Shown here one piece after another: positions 35,661 through 48,386 of a stretch of 64,000 nt of DNA. This DNA comes from Quillaja saponaria. Lineage: Eukaryota > Streptophyta > Magnoliopsida > Fabales > Quillajaceae. Position 1 is the first letter of the stretch; each line of letters begins with the position of its first letter. A program made the translations under genes and the position numbers. The DNA lies in assembly GCA_029379385.1 (NCBI GenBank), contig CM055605.1, forward strand, positions 13,303,001-13,367,000, given 5' to 3'. The notes below the pieces were generated by a model. It did no database searches, was not told the origin of the DNA, and saw nothing but the letters and a program-made list of their open reading frames with translations.

Positions 35661-36326
35661 GAGTTTCAAAGCAAAAGACTTAGAAAATGGGGTTCGGGAT
35701 GGGGGAAGGGGAAATGGTAGTTCAAGTCTTTTAGAGATTTTGATAGTATTGGCATAACCGTGGGGATAAATAAGACAAGTAGGATGAAACAAAATGTCAT
35801 TTGGATTAATGATTAGGATTTTATGCCTAAATTAAAATTTCAAATCAAAAGTTTTGCAAAATGGGATACAGAAGGCAAATTTGTCACTTACACATGCTTA
35901 TGGGATTATGGAAGTACCAACATGACCGTGGAGACAAATAAGACCTATAGGACGAATTGGAATTCTATTTGGATCAATGGTTATGATTTTAAGCACAAGA
36001 TAGATTTTCAAAGCAAAAGCTTTGCAAAATTGGGTTCAAGGGAGCAAAATAGTCAAGTTCTAGTCCTTTCGGGATTCTGGAAGTACAGACACAATAATGG
36101 AGACAAATAATACTTGTAAGAAGAAACAAAATGCCATTTAGATCAAGATTTTATGCCCAAGTTAGATTTTCTAAGAAAAAGCTTTGCAAAAGTGGATTTG
36201 TGGGACAGTACAGTCAAATATAAATCCTTTTGTGATTCTGAGAGTACTGGCATACCCGTGGGGACAAATTAGACTTAGAAGAAGAAACAAATTGCCTGGC
36301 AGTTAGGATTTTATGCCCATGTTAGA
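35661..36326. repeat. Tandem array, about four units of 160-175 bp
   Basis: Units begin near 35663, 35838, 36004 and 36165, each with (T)TTCAAA(G)CAAAAG(C)TTTGCAAAA, then GGGATTNTGGAAGTAC..CATACCCGTGGGGACAAAT, AAACAAAATGCCATTTGGAT and GATTTTATGCCCA. Units differ by many substitutions, so the array is old. The open frame 35823-36110 spans it by chance. Nothing coding is recognised. Confidence 0.85.
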
Positions 36327-36944
36327 GAAACTCATGATATCTATAGTTAGGTTAGGATATTATTTAATTTTGTTTTGATCTTTAGGGGCTTATCAAACCA
36401 AAACAAACTTAATTACCAAATAACTATCATTTACATATAAATGTAAATTCATAGACTCCTAGATCATTTTAAAACTGATACCTACACTTTGCTTTAAAAG
36501 CATAATAGTCTTAACGGAGGCCAACAATCTATATGTTTTTAATTAAATCCTAAATATTATTCTAATATATCATATATATATATATATATATTCAATGGTA
36601 TAATTGAGTTCATTGTATAACTATCTTGATGGGGGCTTGATAAATAGAAATAAAAAGAATTTCTATTTTGCCTCAATAATGGGAGGCAACATGTTTTTAA
36701 CATGTGACTTAATAATTGGAAAGAACATTTATTTTAGGGTCTCTGTATGACATGTAACATGTATACATTTATAATGTATCTCATGTAATATAACACAAAG
36801 GCATAAACATAGGATACTATCCTATTGCATAAATCTGAAAACTAAAAAGAATTGAAAACTTAAAGAACAACAAAAAAACTAATCATTTAGAATTGGAGGA
36901 CCTACCCAATATAAGTCACTTGCTATTTATCTAAATTATTGAGT
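36327..36944. other. Non-coding 3' side of the LINE
   Basis: Includes a TA dinucleotide run at about 36567-36591. On the minus strand it lies beyond the RNase H end of the LINE ORF2 and probably contains its 3'UTR. No tail is identified. Confidence 0.5.
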
Positions 36945-38354
36945 CCTCAAGCATGATTCGAAAGCCTCTGAAAAGAAAGCCAAAGGGAATCTCTCTTTGA
37001 ATCACAAGCAAAATTTGAGAGATAATCAGCCACCGAATTAACTTCTCTAAAACAATGATGTATCACCACATTATGAACCTACATTAGACGCATCAATTCA
37101 GGGAAACTTAATATGAAGCTTCCAAAGAGAGGATGCCCTACAATTCACACACTGAACAAGAGCCATAGAATCAGTATCCAAAATCACATTAACAAATCCT
37201 CTAGAAGCACAATACCTCAACCTTTCAAAGAGTGCCTCAATCTCAGCAACCATATTCGTTTAGCAGTCTAAATAAGAGCCAAATGCCAAAATACATTCCC
37301 TATAGAAGATTGAATAATGTCTCTCATAGCAATCCTCCCAGGGTTACCTCGAGAACAACCATCATAATTAAGCTTTAAATAACGAGAAGGAGGAGGTTGC
37401 AATAAGAATCTTTACTTGCTTTAAAAACATTCTTCTAGGTAGTTTATAAGGAAAGTAATGAAGATGGTAATCATCTTTCAAACTAACCTTAGCTTTACAC
37501 CTTTCAAAGAGCCTAGTATAAGACCAGTAGTTTTCCAAATTTTCCGAACAATAAACAAAGAATTTCTAATAATGTTTTCAAAATCAAAAGTATATCTTGC
37601 CTTCAAAATTTCCACACTATCAAGCATGAAATGATTGACTGTAAAGAACTTGCCAGAGAAGAACTCCCTTGATTCCACCAACATTCATACATTTCATGAA
37701 CCGATATAACTTCACAATGCATATAAAAAAAATTGCATGAAAAAAAGACAAACTTCCTTGGCAACTTGTGAGGAGATATACAAATGCTAAATAGTTTCAA
37801 CATTATGCTCACTATAGCACTTGCACCTGGAAACGAGAGCGTAATGAAACCTCACAATGGTACTATCAAGTGCTAAATAACCATTGCACAATTTCCAAAC
37901 AAAAATGGAAATCTTTAAAGGAATCATAGGCAGCCACAAGTGCTTTAAATAAGGTCTCAAAGGCCTTCCACCTCTAACCCCCTTCCAAGCTGAAGTAGTA
38001 GAGAATTTGCTTGCTTTAACTTTAGACCATATCAAAGAATCTTTAAGATCATCAAATAACAATTGCACACTAAAACTTCGCAAAGCAAAGGGTGGAATGT
38101 GATATCTTTCCTCACTTGATAAAATGGGTAAATCCACTAATTTCCATCCCACAACTGATATAGAAACATCTTGCATAAGTAAGTAAAGAGGGGCATGCTT
38201 ACACCAATTATCGAACCACAAAATCACATGCCCTCTACCAACAATCCAAACCAAATGATGTTTAGCATGAATTCGACATGTAGCTTGCCATCTCCACATT
38301 GGAGAAAAACAAGTAGATTGAACTATGATAGGGCAAATAGCAAGCATAAAGCGA
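36945..38354 (-). pseudogene. LINE ORF2, 3' part (RT end, zf-RVT, RNase H)
   Basis: The minus strand from 38347 reads WRWQATCRIHAKHHLVWIVG and RGHVILWFDNWC, then WSKVKASKFSTTSAWKGVRG and WLPMIPLKISIFVWKLC (zf-RVT), then CKCYSEHNVETI. A decayed RNase H follows at 37380-36950, where LKLNYDGCSRGNPGR matches the RVT_3 start (KLNxDGxSxGNPG) and VNSVADYLSNFA its end. It continues ORF2 from 42925 across the CACTA insertion. Confidence 0.88.
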
Positions 38355-38850
38355 CACTACAAGAAAAATAGTTATCCGAGACGGCCCAAAAACTTCTCAA
38401 ATAATCCAAAAACTGTCTCTAATATTATCCGCGATAGTTCCCTGTCTCGGATAGTCTGTCTTATATACTGCCTTCACTGATAATGATTATCTAAGAAGAT
38501 AGTCTCAGATAATGTTTATCCGAGACAGTTTTTCAATTATCCGAGATGGCCCTTAGGAATAGTCTAGGAAAGTTTTAGTGCCTTTTTTCGCGAAAGTATC
38601 CGAGATGGGTTATTATCTGAGATGGCCTCTAGGACCATCTAGGATAATTTAGCAGAAAAACCTGCGAAACTTATCCAGGACGTTAGTGGGCTGTCTTGGA
38701 TAGTAGGATTTACCATCTCGAAGAAGTTTGGTAGAAAAGGCACCAAAACTTATCGAGACGGACCAACTGTCTCTAATAATATGTACCATCTTGGATAATA
38801 AGAAATATTGTGCCATCTGATAATTATCTAAGACGGTTGAGGCCATCTCA
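38355..38850. repeat. Left subterminal repeat region of the CACTA element
   Basis: Direct and inverted copies of TTATCCGAGACGGCC-like motifs occur at about 38372, 38427, 38445, 38517, 38540, 38599, 38615, 38672, 38745 and 38830. In En/Spm elements such arrays bind the element-encoded TNPA-type protein, needed for end recognition. Confidence 0.85.
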
Positions 38851-39419
38851 GATAATTAGTTTCCTTTTTTCTGTTCTTTGGTTTCTTGGTCTATTTAATT
38901 TTATAACCTTGTTACGTATAAATTACAACAAATCATTCAACCAATTGCTTTATTCACAAAAATATTAAAATTCATTACGAAATCCATTACAAAGACTTTA
39001 TTGATGCATCTATTTGTCCAAAGTTGGCACTACACTAAAGGCCTAGAATTTTCCTAATCTAGATCAATTTTCCAAATCTCCCAACAACAAAAACAAATAT
39101 ACACAACTCCCACTAGAACAGCGATAAACAAAATACCAAGTATTAGTTTATAGATGACTTTATTTTAACAAAAATACATGGACTTATCTCAATTGGATCT
39201 AGAAGTCATTCCATTGTATTCCTCACATCATTAACATTTCATATGTGACTTTATATAATCAATTTTCATAATTGCAACACAAGACAAAACCATGTATTGA
39301 TAAGTGTAAGTGAGCAAATTACTTACATGGGATTGAGGTTGCTGAAATCCCGTCCTAGCAAAATAAGAAAAGAATTGTCGCATCTCTTTGCGATCTTGCT
39401 CACTCCATTGCAAGGGAGG

Positions 39420-41090
39420 AGTTATCTGTAGAAGCCGTAGAAACATATAAGATTGAAGCGTCAATGAATAGATTATCTAACTTAATCCCTTGTGTTTTGA
39501 GTTGCTCACGAACCTTCTCGAAAGTAGTCTACAATAATCAAAATTAAAACAATTACATCCAAAATAATACAAGTTTAACAAACTCATAACTTAAATAAAT
39601 ATAATATTTTACTTACCGCTACTTTTTTAGACCTTACAAAATTGTCATCTTTCATGATATGTGTTTCTGGGAAAACTTCAATATGTTGTATAGGCCTCCC
39701 CTTTTTCTCAGGCTAAACAATTTGAAAAAAATAAAGGACAAGAATAAATCATATCTTGTTAGTATTTGCAAACCTTAAAATAAAGACCCTCTCAACCAAA
39801 TTAGGTTCTACTAAATCTTGTCGTACTCTCATATTTTTACACTACCATATGTAAAAGAGACTATATATATAAATCCCAAGCTATGCCAATAACATTAAAT
39901 CACAATCACAATAACATTTGTCACCTAAAGAAGAATTTACATAGGTAATATTATGATAAGGATTTTAAAATACATAAAAGATTTTATAAATTCATACCAA
40001 TTTTTTAACATGCACAGATGTCTGTTTAGAACCATACAAATAGTTAACCATCTCTTGGTTAGCAATTTTGTTCTTTGCTCCACTTTCTAATTGTTTCTTC
40101 CATTCATCCGAGCAAAAATGATCACACAAGTCATTCTAAATGTGACCCGACACCTAATTGTTCTTTTTGTACTTCTTCTAATTCTAGGGGTTGTCACCAT
40201 TTCCTACTGCTGCCTTTTTCCTCAGCCTATGCAACACTTGTCTGAGACGTACTTTACACTAGCTCGTAAATACAACTTTTGCTGCCTCTAACTCTACCAT
40301 TGGTGGAAAACGATAGGTTGTCTGAAATAAGATCATAAAGAAGCATAAGTTTTTTTCTTAAAAGAATATTGACAAACATGGCAAAGTTTAATTATAATGA
40401 AATATACCAAGAAATCTTCCCATATGAATTGTTAGACCTCCAATAGATATTGTTCATATTTCCAACAAGGACCAAGTATATAAGATTTAACTAAAGAAGA
40501 AATAGTTGTTGCAATTTTTTCATGCCCAAGAAAACCTCTTCAAGAATCACTTGGCAATAGTTATTATCAATCTTTAAACATTAAATGTAAACATGTACTA
40601 TAAAAGACAAGAATTAATGTTTACCTTCCATGAATCTCAATAAGAGGATGATCCTCCACCATAGAAGGTTGAGGTTTATTAGTGCCTTCCCTCTACATGC
40701 AATAACAACAGTTCCACATCTAATAAAAAAAATTTTAAAAATTTATCTTTATATAAATAATTAACTTAACACAAAAATTGTATTTAATACAAAATAAATT
40801 CATACTTATCGCGGTAACACCGATGGAAGAGGCTCCTATTGCAATCGAGTCTCCTGCTGCTATCGAGTCCTTTATTGCTATCTCGTTGTGGTGCACTAGA
40901 GCCTCATGTTGCACCAAAGCCTCCTGTTGCACTTAAGTCCCTCGCCGCTATATCTATCTGGCATGGTGCACTAGATGATGAGCCATCGCCTCTACGATGT
41001 TGTACACCTAAAGTAGAGCTGTCACCTCTGTGAAGATGTACTCTATCAATAGAGCCATCATATGTACTCTTCCTATAGATAGCCACGTCG
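39420..41090 (-). pseudogene. CACTA ORF1-type protein remnant (Transposase_24-like)
   Basis: The minus strand reads, from 41090 leftwards, INDVAIYRKSTYDGSIDRV and a Gln/Ala/Gly-rich part (about 41080-40800), then NDLCDHFCSDEWKKQLESGA with YLYGSKQTSVHVKKL (about 40180-40000), then KKGRPIQHIEVFPETHIMKD with NFVRSKKVA (about 39715-39620) and TTFEKVREQLKTQGIKLDNL (39530-39450). The order fits the Transposase_24 domain of plant CACTA ORF1. GT/AG-like joints separate the blocks, suggesting former introns. Stops are present (for example in the VVFTS* block at about 40280). Confidence 0.7.
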
Positions 41091-41707
41091 TTAATTTCGT
41101 ATTTTCTTATAGTGAGCCCAACCTAGTCCATACTGGGTTACTCTAACATTACCAAACTTATTTCCACAACCCAACTGACCCAAACAAACTAATAGACCTA
41201 GAATCAGCTAATCTTGATCTTTGACCAAGTTTTACCAAAAATAAATTGGAAGTTGGAACTAGTTGAAGACATAGAAAAGTAAAATGGTTATGTTGGAGAT
41301 CATTCTCGTAATAATCAAGGCAAATAAAGCTACTTAGGATGACATTGACCTCTTAGTTGAAAAAATTAGGATGTAAAATGTCTACTTGCGGTTAAAAAAG
41401 GTAACCTCTGGTAAGGAAGACGTAAATATGGTGTGAACCTACATGACCATAAATATATATCTATTGCTGAATTGAAAATTTCTCCTTAATGCACCACCAA
41501 GTTGCTGTTAAAATGTACTACAAATTTTGTTCACCAAGGAATGGAATATATAACCTTATACGGTCCTTGCTGCAAAGTTTAGGGACCATTCTTCTTCTTT
41601 GAAGGAAGTGCAACAATAGGAAACTAAAGGCAACTAATCAATCTAGGTACTAGTATCAGAGCAACTAAGCATCTATCAAAGTTTTGACACTTTTCATAGA
41701 ATGTATT

Positions 41708-41965
41708 CTATGGATTCCACTCAAAGCCAAAGTTATCCCTAAGATATGCCTTAAGATATTCAGAAGTTGCATTTCTCTCTGAACTGTATACCTCCGACTC
41801 AAAAGGAGGACAAATGGCACTAACATTGTAGTTTCCAACTATTTGATCACTAGCTAAAACTTTACATTCAGTAATGTTCTTCATCACAATGTAGTTAATA
41901 ACAAGCACCGGTGACACCATATAACAAAGATGCAATATTGTGGATACAATTGTTTGGGGTTTCAC
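41708..41965 (-). other. Unrecognised 85-codon frame inside the CACTA element
   Basis: The predicted peptide has a hydrophobic N-terminal third and an acidic C-terminus (KAYLRDNFGFEWNP). I recognise no family. It may be captured sequence or chance. Confidence 0.2.
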
Positions 41966-42045
41966 AATTCACAAATATATCATTTACATATATAAACAGA
42001 TCAATAACAAGCACTAGTATAAACGAAAGAGCCTAGGCATTTTTC

Positions 42046-42049
<4 letters not shown>

Positions 42050-42077
<28 letters not shown>
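42050..42077. repeat. Poly-A run followed by (GAAAAA)n
   Basis: About 28 consecutive A, then GGAAAAAGAAAAAGAAAAAG. It lies inside the CACTA element. Confidence 0.9.
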
Positions 42078-42079
<2 letters not shown>

Positions 42080-42639
42080 AAAAAGAAAAAGAAAAAGAAA
42101 AAACCTAGACGTTTCTCTGAGCTTCCTTCCTTATTACCGAGCCAATGAAAGATAAAACCTAAAAACTAAAGCAATCTTGAAACTAGCCTCTAAACCAGGT
42201 GTTTGAATTTTTTCTACTAAGTACTAAATTAAGTAATCTCAGAAAATAAAACCTAGATATAAACTGAAGCAATCTTGAAACTAATCACTAAACCCTAAAC
42301 TCAAACTCAAAGGGCATCCACAAAACACATATTACAAAGAATGGAAAGAAGATATTGAGCACTAACCTAGTTTAGCACAAAAGAAAGAGATTCGAGTGTA
42401 TGAATTGTGGTATGCATTTTAGAAATATGTGCCTACAAAGAATGGAAATTTTTTAAGAAGGAATCAGATTATGAGGTAGAACAAAGGTTATCAGCATTCT
42501 ACCTATTGATTTAGCATCAAATTATCAGTTCAGACCATAAGAGAAAACTTCACAAAAGAGTAGAAGAAAAAAATAAATAGGGTCTAAGAGGGTTTTCAAG
42601 AAAGCTTAAGGAAATTCAAAATGGTACACTTAAGGCTTA

Positions 42640-42924
42640 GGGAAATTCAAAAAATTTATTGATTATCCGAGACAGATAATATTGTGTTATATAAGAATAG
42701 ACCGTCAAGAATAATTTTATCCACAAATCGATCTTTCGAGATTGCTTACAACCATCATGGATAATATTATCCATAATGGTAGTTTTTGGGATGGTCTTAA
42801 CTGTTAATATATATATATATATGTGGCAAATTTTCAAGACGGCCCAAAACCATCTTAGATAAGCATATTTGAGACTAGTTTATCCAAGACGACCCACTCT
42901 AGGATAATGTCATTTCTTGTAGTG
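42640..42924. repeat. Right subterminal region and terminal repeat of the CACTA element
   Basis: Contains GATTATCCGAGACAGATAAT (about 42659), AAGACGGCCCAAAACCATC (about 42836) and TTTATCCAAGACGACCC (about 42880), ending in TTCTTGTAGTG. It is the partner of the left subterminal region. Confidence 0.85.
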
Positions 42925-45514
42925 CAAGATCCCAATGACTGCCATTTTCAAAAAAAGTACCAAAGTTTCATGGAGAAAGCCATGCACATATCAGACAAAG
43001 AGTGAATCCCAAGGCCACCCTCCTCTCTAGGGAGGCAAACAATGTTCCACACGCACCAATGAAACTTCCTTTTTCCATCTTTAATACCCTAAAAGAAATT
43101 TACTAAAATACTGTCAATTTTTGCAAGAACTGACTTAGGGGCATCCAAAGCACTTAATAAATACAAGGGCATAAAAGAAAGCACAAGTTTAATTAAAACT
43201 AACTTTTCCACCTTGTGAGAGAAACTTAGAGGGTCAAGATGCAATTTTCTTCTGAATCTTGGCAACCATATTGTCAAAGAGATAGACTTTTTTTCTACCC
43301 ACAAAAAGAGGACAACTCAAATAAATAACTGGAAGTTATTGATGATGAAATTCCATGGCCCATTTGATTACTTGAAAATGTTGACTAGAAGCCTTTGAGC
43401 TTGTAATATAGTAGCTTTTATCCTATTCAATAACTGGCCTAAATTCCCTTCATAATCGCTCAAGAAAAGCATAAGAGCTTTCCAAGACCTTTTCCTCCCA
43501 CTAGAGAAAATGATTATGTCATCTGCAAAAGCTAGATGTGAAATCTTAGGCACACCTGTATGATGAAAAAAGTAATCCACATCCCTTGCTACCATGCACA
43601 GTTTTAAACCGTGACTTAATACTTCAGATGCTACAACAAATAGGAGAGGGGAAAGAGGATCACCTTGTCGAAGCCCCAGGATGATTTAAAAAAACATGTA
43701 CTCTTTCCATTGACTATCATCGAATACCATGTAGTGGAAATCATACACCATATTAAATTTATCCAATATTCAGAGAAACCAAATTTACGAAGGACTGAAA
43801 TTAGGAAAAACCAATTCACTTGACCATAGGTTTTGGCTATATCAAGTTTAAAAATAACATTACCCCCTAAATTCTTTCTATGCAAGTCATGACATAATTC
43901 CTGAGCTAATGCAATGTTATCAATAATGCTCCTACCCCTTATAAAACCACTTTGCTCCTTCGAAACTATGTCATTCAAAATTGAACTTGAATGATTTACC
44001 AAAATTTAGGAGATTAGTTGAGAACTGAAATTACATAAACTTATTAACCTCAAATCCGAGAAATTTTAAGGCTAATGAACTTTAGGAAACAAAATGATAC
44101 CAGTTCTACTAACAAACTTAGACAATTCACCACTTGCATAGAAATTTTGAACTGCCTTTATAACATCCCAAGCAATAGCCTTTTTTATTTCATTATGTAA
44201 AGGAAACTTATTTAGCAGATCATTATGCTCTAAAGTGACCAGAGAAGGAAAGCAATCAAGAAAAGCTAAATCAAATGATGTACCTTGCTTTGAACAAAGT
44301 TAGTAAAAATGGTCTACTACTGCCAATTCAGTGTCTTCCCTTTTCTTAATCCTCTCACCCGAGGCACCCTTGATTTTAGGGATCGTTAACTTACTCTGCT
44401 TGGCTTTGACTGAGGCAAACTTACTCCGCTTGGCTTTGACTGAGGCATAAAAAAACTTTGTGCATCGGTCACCTTCGTGCAAGCATCTCATGGAGGATTT
44501 TTGTCTCAAAAACTCCTCCTTCATATCTAGTTCCTCCTCTAAGTAGCTTTGACCCTGCTTAATTTATCTTGAGATTACTTTTCTTTATTAACAAGCAATT
44601 CCATTTGTGAAACCAAGTCTTCAACAAATTTAACTTTTTTCAAAATGCAAACAAAAACATTTTGGTCCAGCTTCGAAAAGCTTTTTTCAAATGATTGAGC
44701 TTGGCCCTTAATACACATAAGGTTACTTGAAATGTTTTCCTCTCAAGATTGTTGAACTATGTCAAAAATGTATAATGCTCACTTTATACATTAAGAAAAT
44801 GAAACGGAGCATGAAGTACACTCCCCTGAACCTTCACCTCTAGCTTTAAAGTATTACAATTGAAATATTTCCTTTTAAGCCGAGTCACATAAAAAGAAAC
44901 ATCAGTCCAATTGGAATTCATAAAGAAACGATCTAACCTCCTTAAAATTCGGGCCACTCCAACACGTTTATTTGTCCAAGTAAATGTTAAACCAGAATGT
45001 GACACTTCATGTTGATCACAAAATGAAAAAGCACCCATAAATTCAGATGCCAATTCATAGTTAAACCGAGCATGCAATCTTGAAATATCCTCTTGTGTAA
45101 GAACACAATTAAAATATCCTCCTACAAGCTAGCTTTCCAAATCAGCCAAATAGATGATCTCCATTAATTTATCCCATAGCTCCATTCGGTCCATTTTGCT
45201 ACACCTTGCATAAACCATGGTGAGAAAATAGGAGTACTCACAAAAGCATGCTTCACCTTTAAGGTTACTTGTTGACCTGAATTAATAATAACTTCACAAA
45301 TAATAGAATCATCCTAAAACAACCATTTAGCCATATTACAACAGGACTTAGTAAAACCACAATGTTGTTCTAACTTTGACAAATATTCTACAAAGCATTT
45401 GGGTTCCAAAAAAGCCACTAATAAATATCTATGCAAGCTTTTCAATTTACGAAGCCTACGTCTTGTTTGAGCATTTTTAACCCCTCTAGCATTCCAATAG
45501 AGAACATTAATCAC
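42925..45514 (-). pseudogene. LINE ORF2, 5' part (endonuclease and RT)
   Basis: ATG at 45514 begins MINVLYWNARGVKNAQTRRR, the start of a plant LINE endonuclease. FLEPKCFVEYLSKLEQHCGF, then GLTFTWTNKRVGVARILRRL (about 45000) follow. RT blocks: FIRGRSIIDNIALAQELCHD (about 43945), VIFKLDIAKTYGQVNW and SHLAFADDIIIFSSGRKRSW (FADD, about 43530). After 43300 the region WLPRFRRKLHLDPLSFSHKV continues, reaching EEGGLGIHSLSDMCMAFSMK at about 43000 and the CACTA insertion. Frameshifts at about 44550, 44280 and 43620 inactivate it. Confidence 0.9.
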
Positions 45515-45674
45515 TGTGGAAATGAAGGGGATAAATTATTGCATATCTTATTATAAGGTGTACAATGGAAGCTTTCATGCATTCAAGGTTAGCTTGAAGT
45601 GAGCTAAGCATGTTTCCTTCACCTGTAAGCTTAATGGTTGCCTTGACCAATCTTGTTGGCTTTTTTTGTTACTC

Positions 45675-46916
45675 TTAGGAGAGATTTATCAACACTTTCT
45701 TAGAGTTCTTAAACTTTTCTTGATCGTCTTGCCCTTTATTCGGAGCTATATCATCCTTAGCTTGCAAACAAACATCAAAAGGTGATTCTTGATTAACCAT
45801 GACCATCCTTTGAGAAGGCACTTTTATTGAGAAAACCCATATATTGGTTTGAGTCCATTGTGATACTTTCATTCCCATTATCTTGCTGTCTATCATGTAC
45901 CTTCATTCCTTGAGAATTTTCAAGATTAACCACCATAGATTACTTCCTATCCTTGGCTAGGATCCCTTGAGAAAACTTTCATACCAAATCAAGTCTCAAC
46001 CCCATCAACCCATGGCTTAACAACACAATCAACCTGCAGAACTTGAACATAAAAACTATTGCAATTGATTTCCCTTTAAACACCATTCTTGGCTTTAGAG
46101 GACTCTTTTATACAAAGGTAATGTCATAACCTTTATCTCAGGCCGAGAACTTGGTATTGTGCTCTCATTTATCACATTCTTGTTCTTACATTTTTGTTGC
46201 CATATGTCTTTGAGAGATTCTTTAAGCTTATTCAATGCTTTTCTTGGATCTTGCATGAACTTGAATTGCCTTTTGTCTTGAAATGTTGCTTTCTTGAATT
46301 TTGATTTGAAACTTTTCTTGATTCTTGGCAGCCATACTACATGCTTTTCTTGATTATCATGGAGCATTTTACAACTAGTCATCTCATGTCCTAGCCATAA
46401 ACAATAAAGAAAATATTGTGGCATATTCTCATACCCCACTTGTTTGAAAAATCCTATGTTCTCACCATATCCAATCTAGACCTTTTCTTGAATAGGTTTT
46501 AAAAGATCCAACTTTACACATATTCTTGCAATACCAGATCTTATTCTTGAAACCAAAGCCCTATCCAATTTAAGAGGTTTTCTAATTATGCTTGCAATTA
46601 TGAATAAATTCGCTTTGGAATCAAAGTGTATTGGTAAATTAGGAAGGTTAATCCATGTTGGTACATTTGACAATTCTTGGTTCGGCCTAAAGTTAGTTGT
46701 CCATTGAAAAACTTGCATTGGATATCACTGTTTTTACTATTATTTTGCTCTACACTATAATCTTTAGGAATTCTCCTCATTGAAAACTCCAATTAGAATA
46801 TGCTTATGAACAAGTAATCCTATTGACATTGTAGCCGTAAGCCCAATGGCTACAAAAGCTTTATGAATATCCATCATTGGAGGCCTTCCATATAAGAACT
46901 TTCCAAAACCCATGGT
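45675..46916 (-). pseudogene. LINE ORF1 (DUF4283-type, CCHC), 5' end cut by an Athila-like element
   Basis: From 46916 leftwards: MGFGKFLYGRPPMMDIHKAF, then NVPTWINLPNLPIHFDSKAN (46718-46476), KLDRALVSRIRSGIARICVK, a degenerate knuckle PQYFLYCLWLGHEMTSC (about 46420; the first Cys is lost) and a Lys-rich tail. It shares block order with the ORF1 at 14.8-17.2 kb. ORF2 starts about 160 bp further on. The N-terminus is missing: similarity stops at about 46917, where Athila-like integrase sequence on the other strand begins. Confidence 0.82.
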
Positions 46917-47492
46917 AGACGACAAGGAGAGTAGCCGAAATACTTTTACAAAAGGATTGGTCTAAGAGATTGGATGATGTATTGTGGACATACAATATGG
47001 CTAACAAAACTCCTTTATGCATGTCTCCATATATATTGGTTTTTGGGAAAGCATGCCGCCTCTCAGTTGAGCTAGAGCACAATGCTTATTGAGCCATTAA
47101 ATAGTTCAATTTTAACTTCCATGTAGCTGGTGAGAAGAGGTTTCTTCAACTTAATGAGATGGACAAGTTTCGACTTCAAGCTTATGAAAATGGGAAGCTC
47201 TACAAAGAAAGGACAATTATATGGCATGGCAAGAAGATCATAGATCACCATTTTGAGCCTGGCATGAAGGTCTTACTTTGTAATTCCTGTTTGAAGTTAT
47301 TTCCGAGAAAGCTTAAGTCTAGGTGGTATGGATCGTTTATAGTTACTAAGGTATTTCCTTATAGAGCTGTGAAAATAGCTGAAAAATTGAATACAAACAA
47401 CAACTTTAAAATGAATGGGAAAAGGCTCAAGCATTATTGGGAAAGCACTATTAATCATCAAAATACCTCTGTCGCATTAGCCAATGCCAAAT
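46917..47492 (+). pseudogene. Athila-like integrase C-terminal part
   Basis: Reads RLDDVLWTYNMANKTPLCMS, PYILVFGKACRLSVELEHNA, GEKRFLQLNEMDKFRLQAYE, HHFEPGMKVLLCNSCLKLFP, LKSRWYGSFIVTKVFPYRAV and MNGKRLKHYWES, matching the conserved end of Athila/Tat integrases. One stop lies at 47091 (NAY*AIK); after it the frame is open from 47159 to 47494. The catalytic DDE core is not included. Confidence 0.9.
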
Positions 47493-48386
47493 AAGCATGA
47501 CAAAGTCAATCCGATGACTATAAATCAAGCGCTTTTGAGGAGACAACCCAAGCGTTCTAAACTCTATTTCTTGAGTTTTTAAGTTTTTAAAGTCTTTTTT
47601 AGAGTATTTTAATTACATTTCTTTGTTTTGTCTTGTAGCTATAACAAAAAACCTCAAAATACAACAAAAAACGTCAAAACAGGAGCATTGGACGCCACAA
47701 CACCACTTTTTGGGTGCCATAGCACCGAAGAATGCACACAAGACAAAGCCAAATGGTGCCACGGTACTGGCTCGACGATAAGACAGTTTTAACTAGTGCC
47801 CTGGCATCGTTAGCAGGGCATTTTTTAAACAGCTTGAAATCCTTATCTTTTCAAGCCTTCAACACCTCAAAACAATTCCTACATCCCTAAAAACATATTC
47901 TCTTCTCAAAAATCAAAGAACCATTGCCTAGATTAAGCCCTTGAGTGATCATCATCTTCAAAGCTTCAAGCGTGGATTCCATAGCTACTCCTTCCTTCAA
48001 GGTCTAGGTGGATCTACTTACTCTAGGTAAGTCCTCTCCCAATCAAGGTTTTTCCATATTTTGGAAATCACAATTCATGATCTAGTGTTGATTTGAGGTA
48101 TTACTTGGAGTTATTTAGGGATTAAAACTTCAATTGAACCGTTGGTGGGTGAATTGTTAGGCATATGTTGTCATACCCAAAATTGGGTTGAAGTGGTTCA
48201 AATTTGGGGTTTTTGAGCACGTGGAAATTAGGGGTTTTTGATCTTGTGAATATTAGAGGCTTGAAATACTTGGAAATAATTGGCCTTGCCATTGATATTG
48301 CTATTCATGTTGGGGGTTGTGGTTGTGATACATATTGTTGGGGTTATTAGAGATATCCATTATGCCATATTGTTTAAATTATCACC

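Larger units (their letters stand above)
38355..42924. mobile_element. CACTA (En/Spm) transposon, non-autonomous, inserted in a LINE
   Basis: Ends are CACTACAAGAAAAAT (38355) and ATTTCTTGTAGTG (42924), perfect inverted repeats over CACTACAAGAAA. The flanking triplets CGA and CAA are compatible with a 3-bp target-site duplication with one change. LINE ORF2 continues on both sides. Subterminal regions (38370-38850 and 42660-42910) hold many copies of TATCCGAGAC/GTCTCGGATA, the typical binding-site array. Inside are only ORF1-type Transposase_24 pieces; the catalytic transposase (TNPD type) is missing. Confidence 0.95.

Noticed and set aside
35823..36110. 95-codon plus frame
   Set aside because: Runs across two units of the tandem array; unit length and decay explain it better than a protein.
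38370..38850. CRISPR-like array
   Set aside because: Repeats are short, in both orientations, irregularly spaced and bounded by a CACTA terminal repeat; this is a transposon subterminal region in plant DNA.
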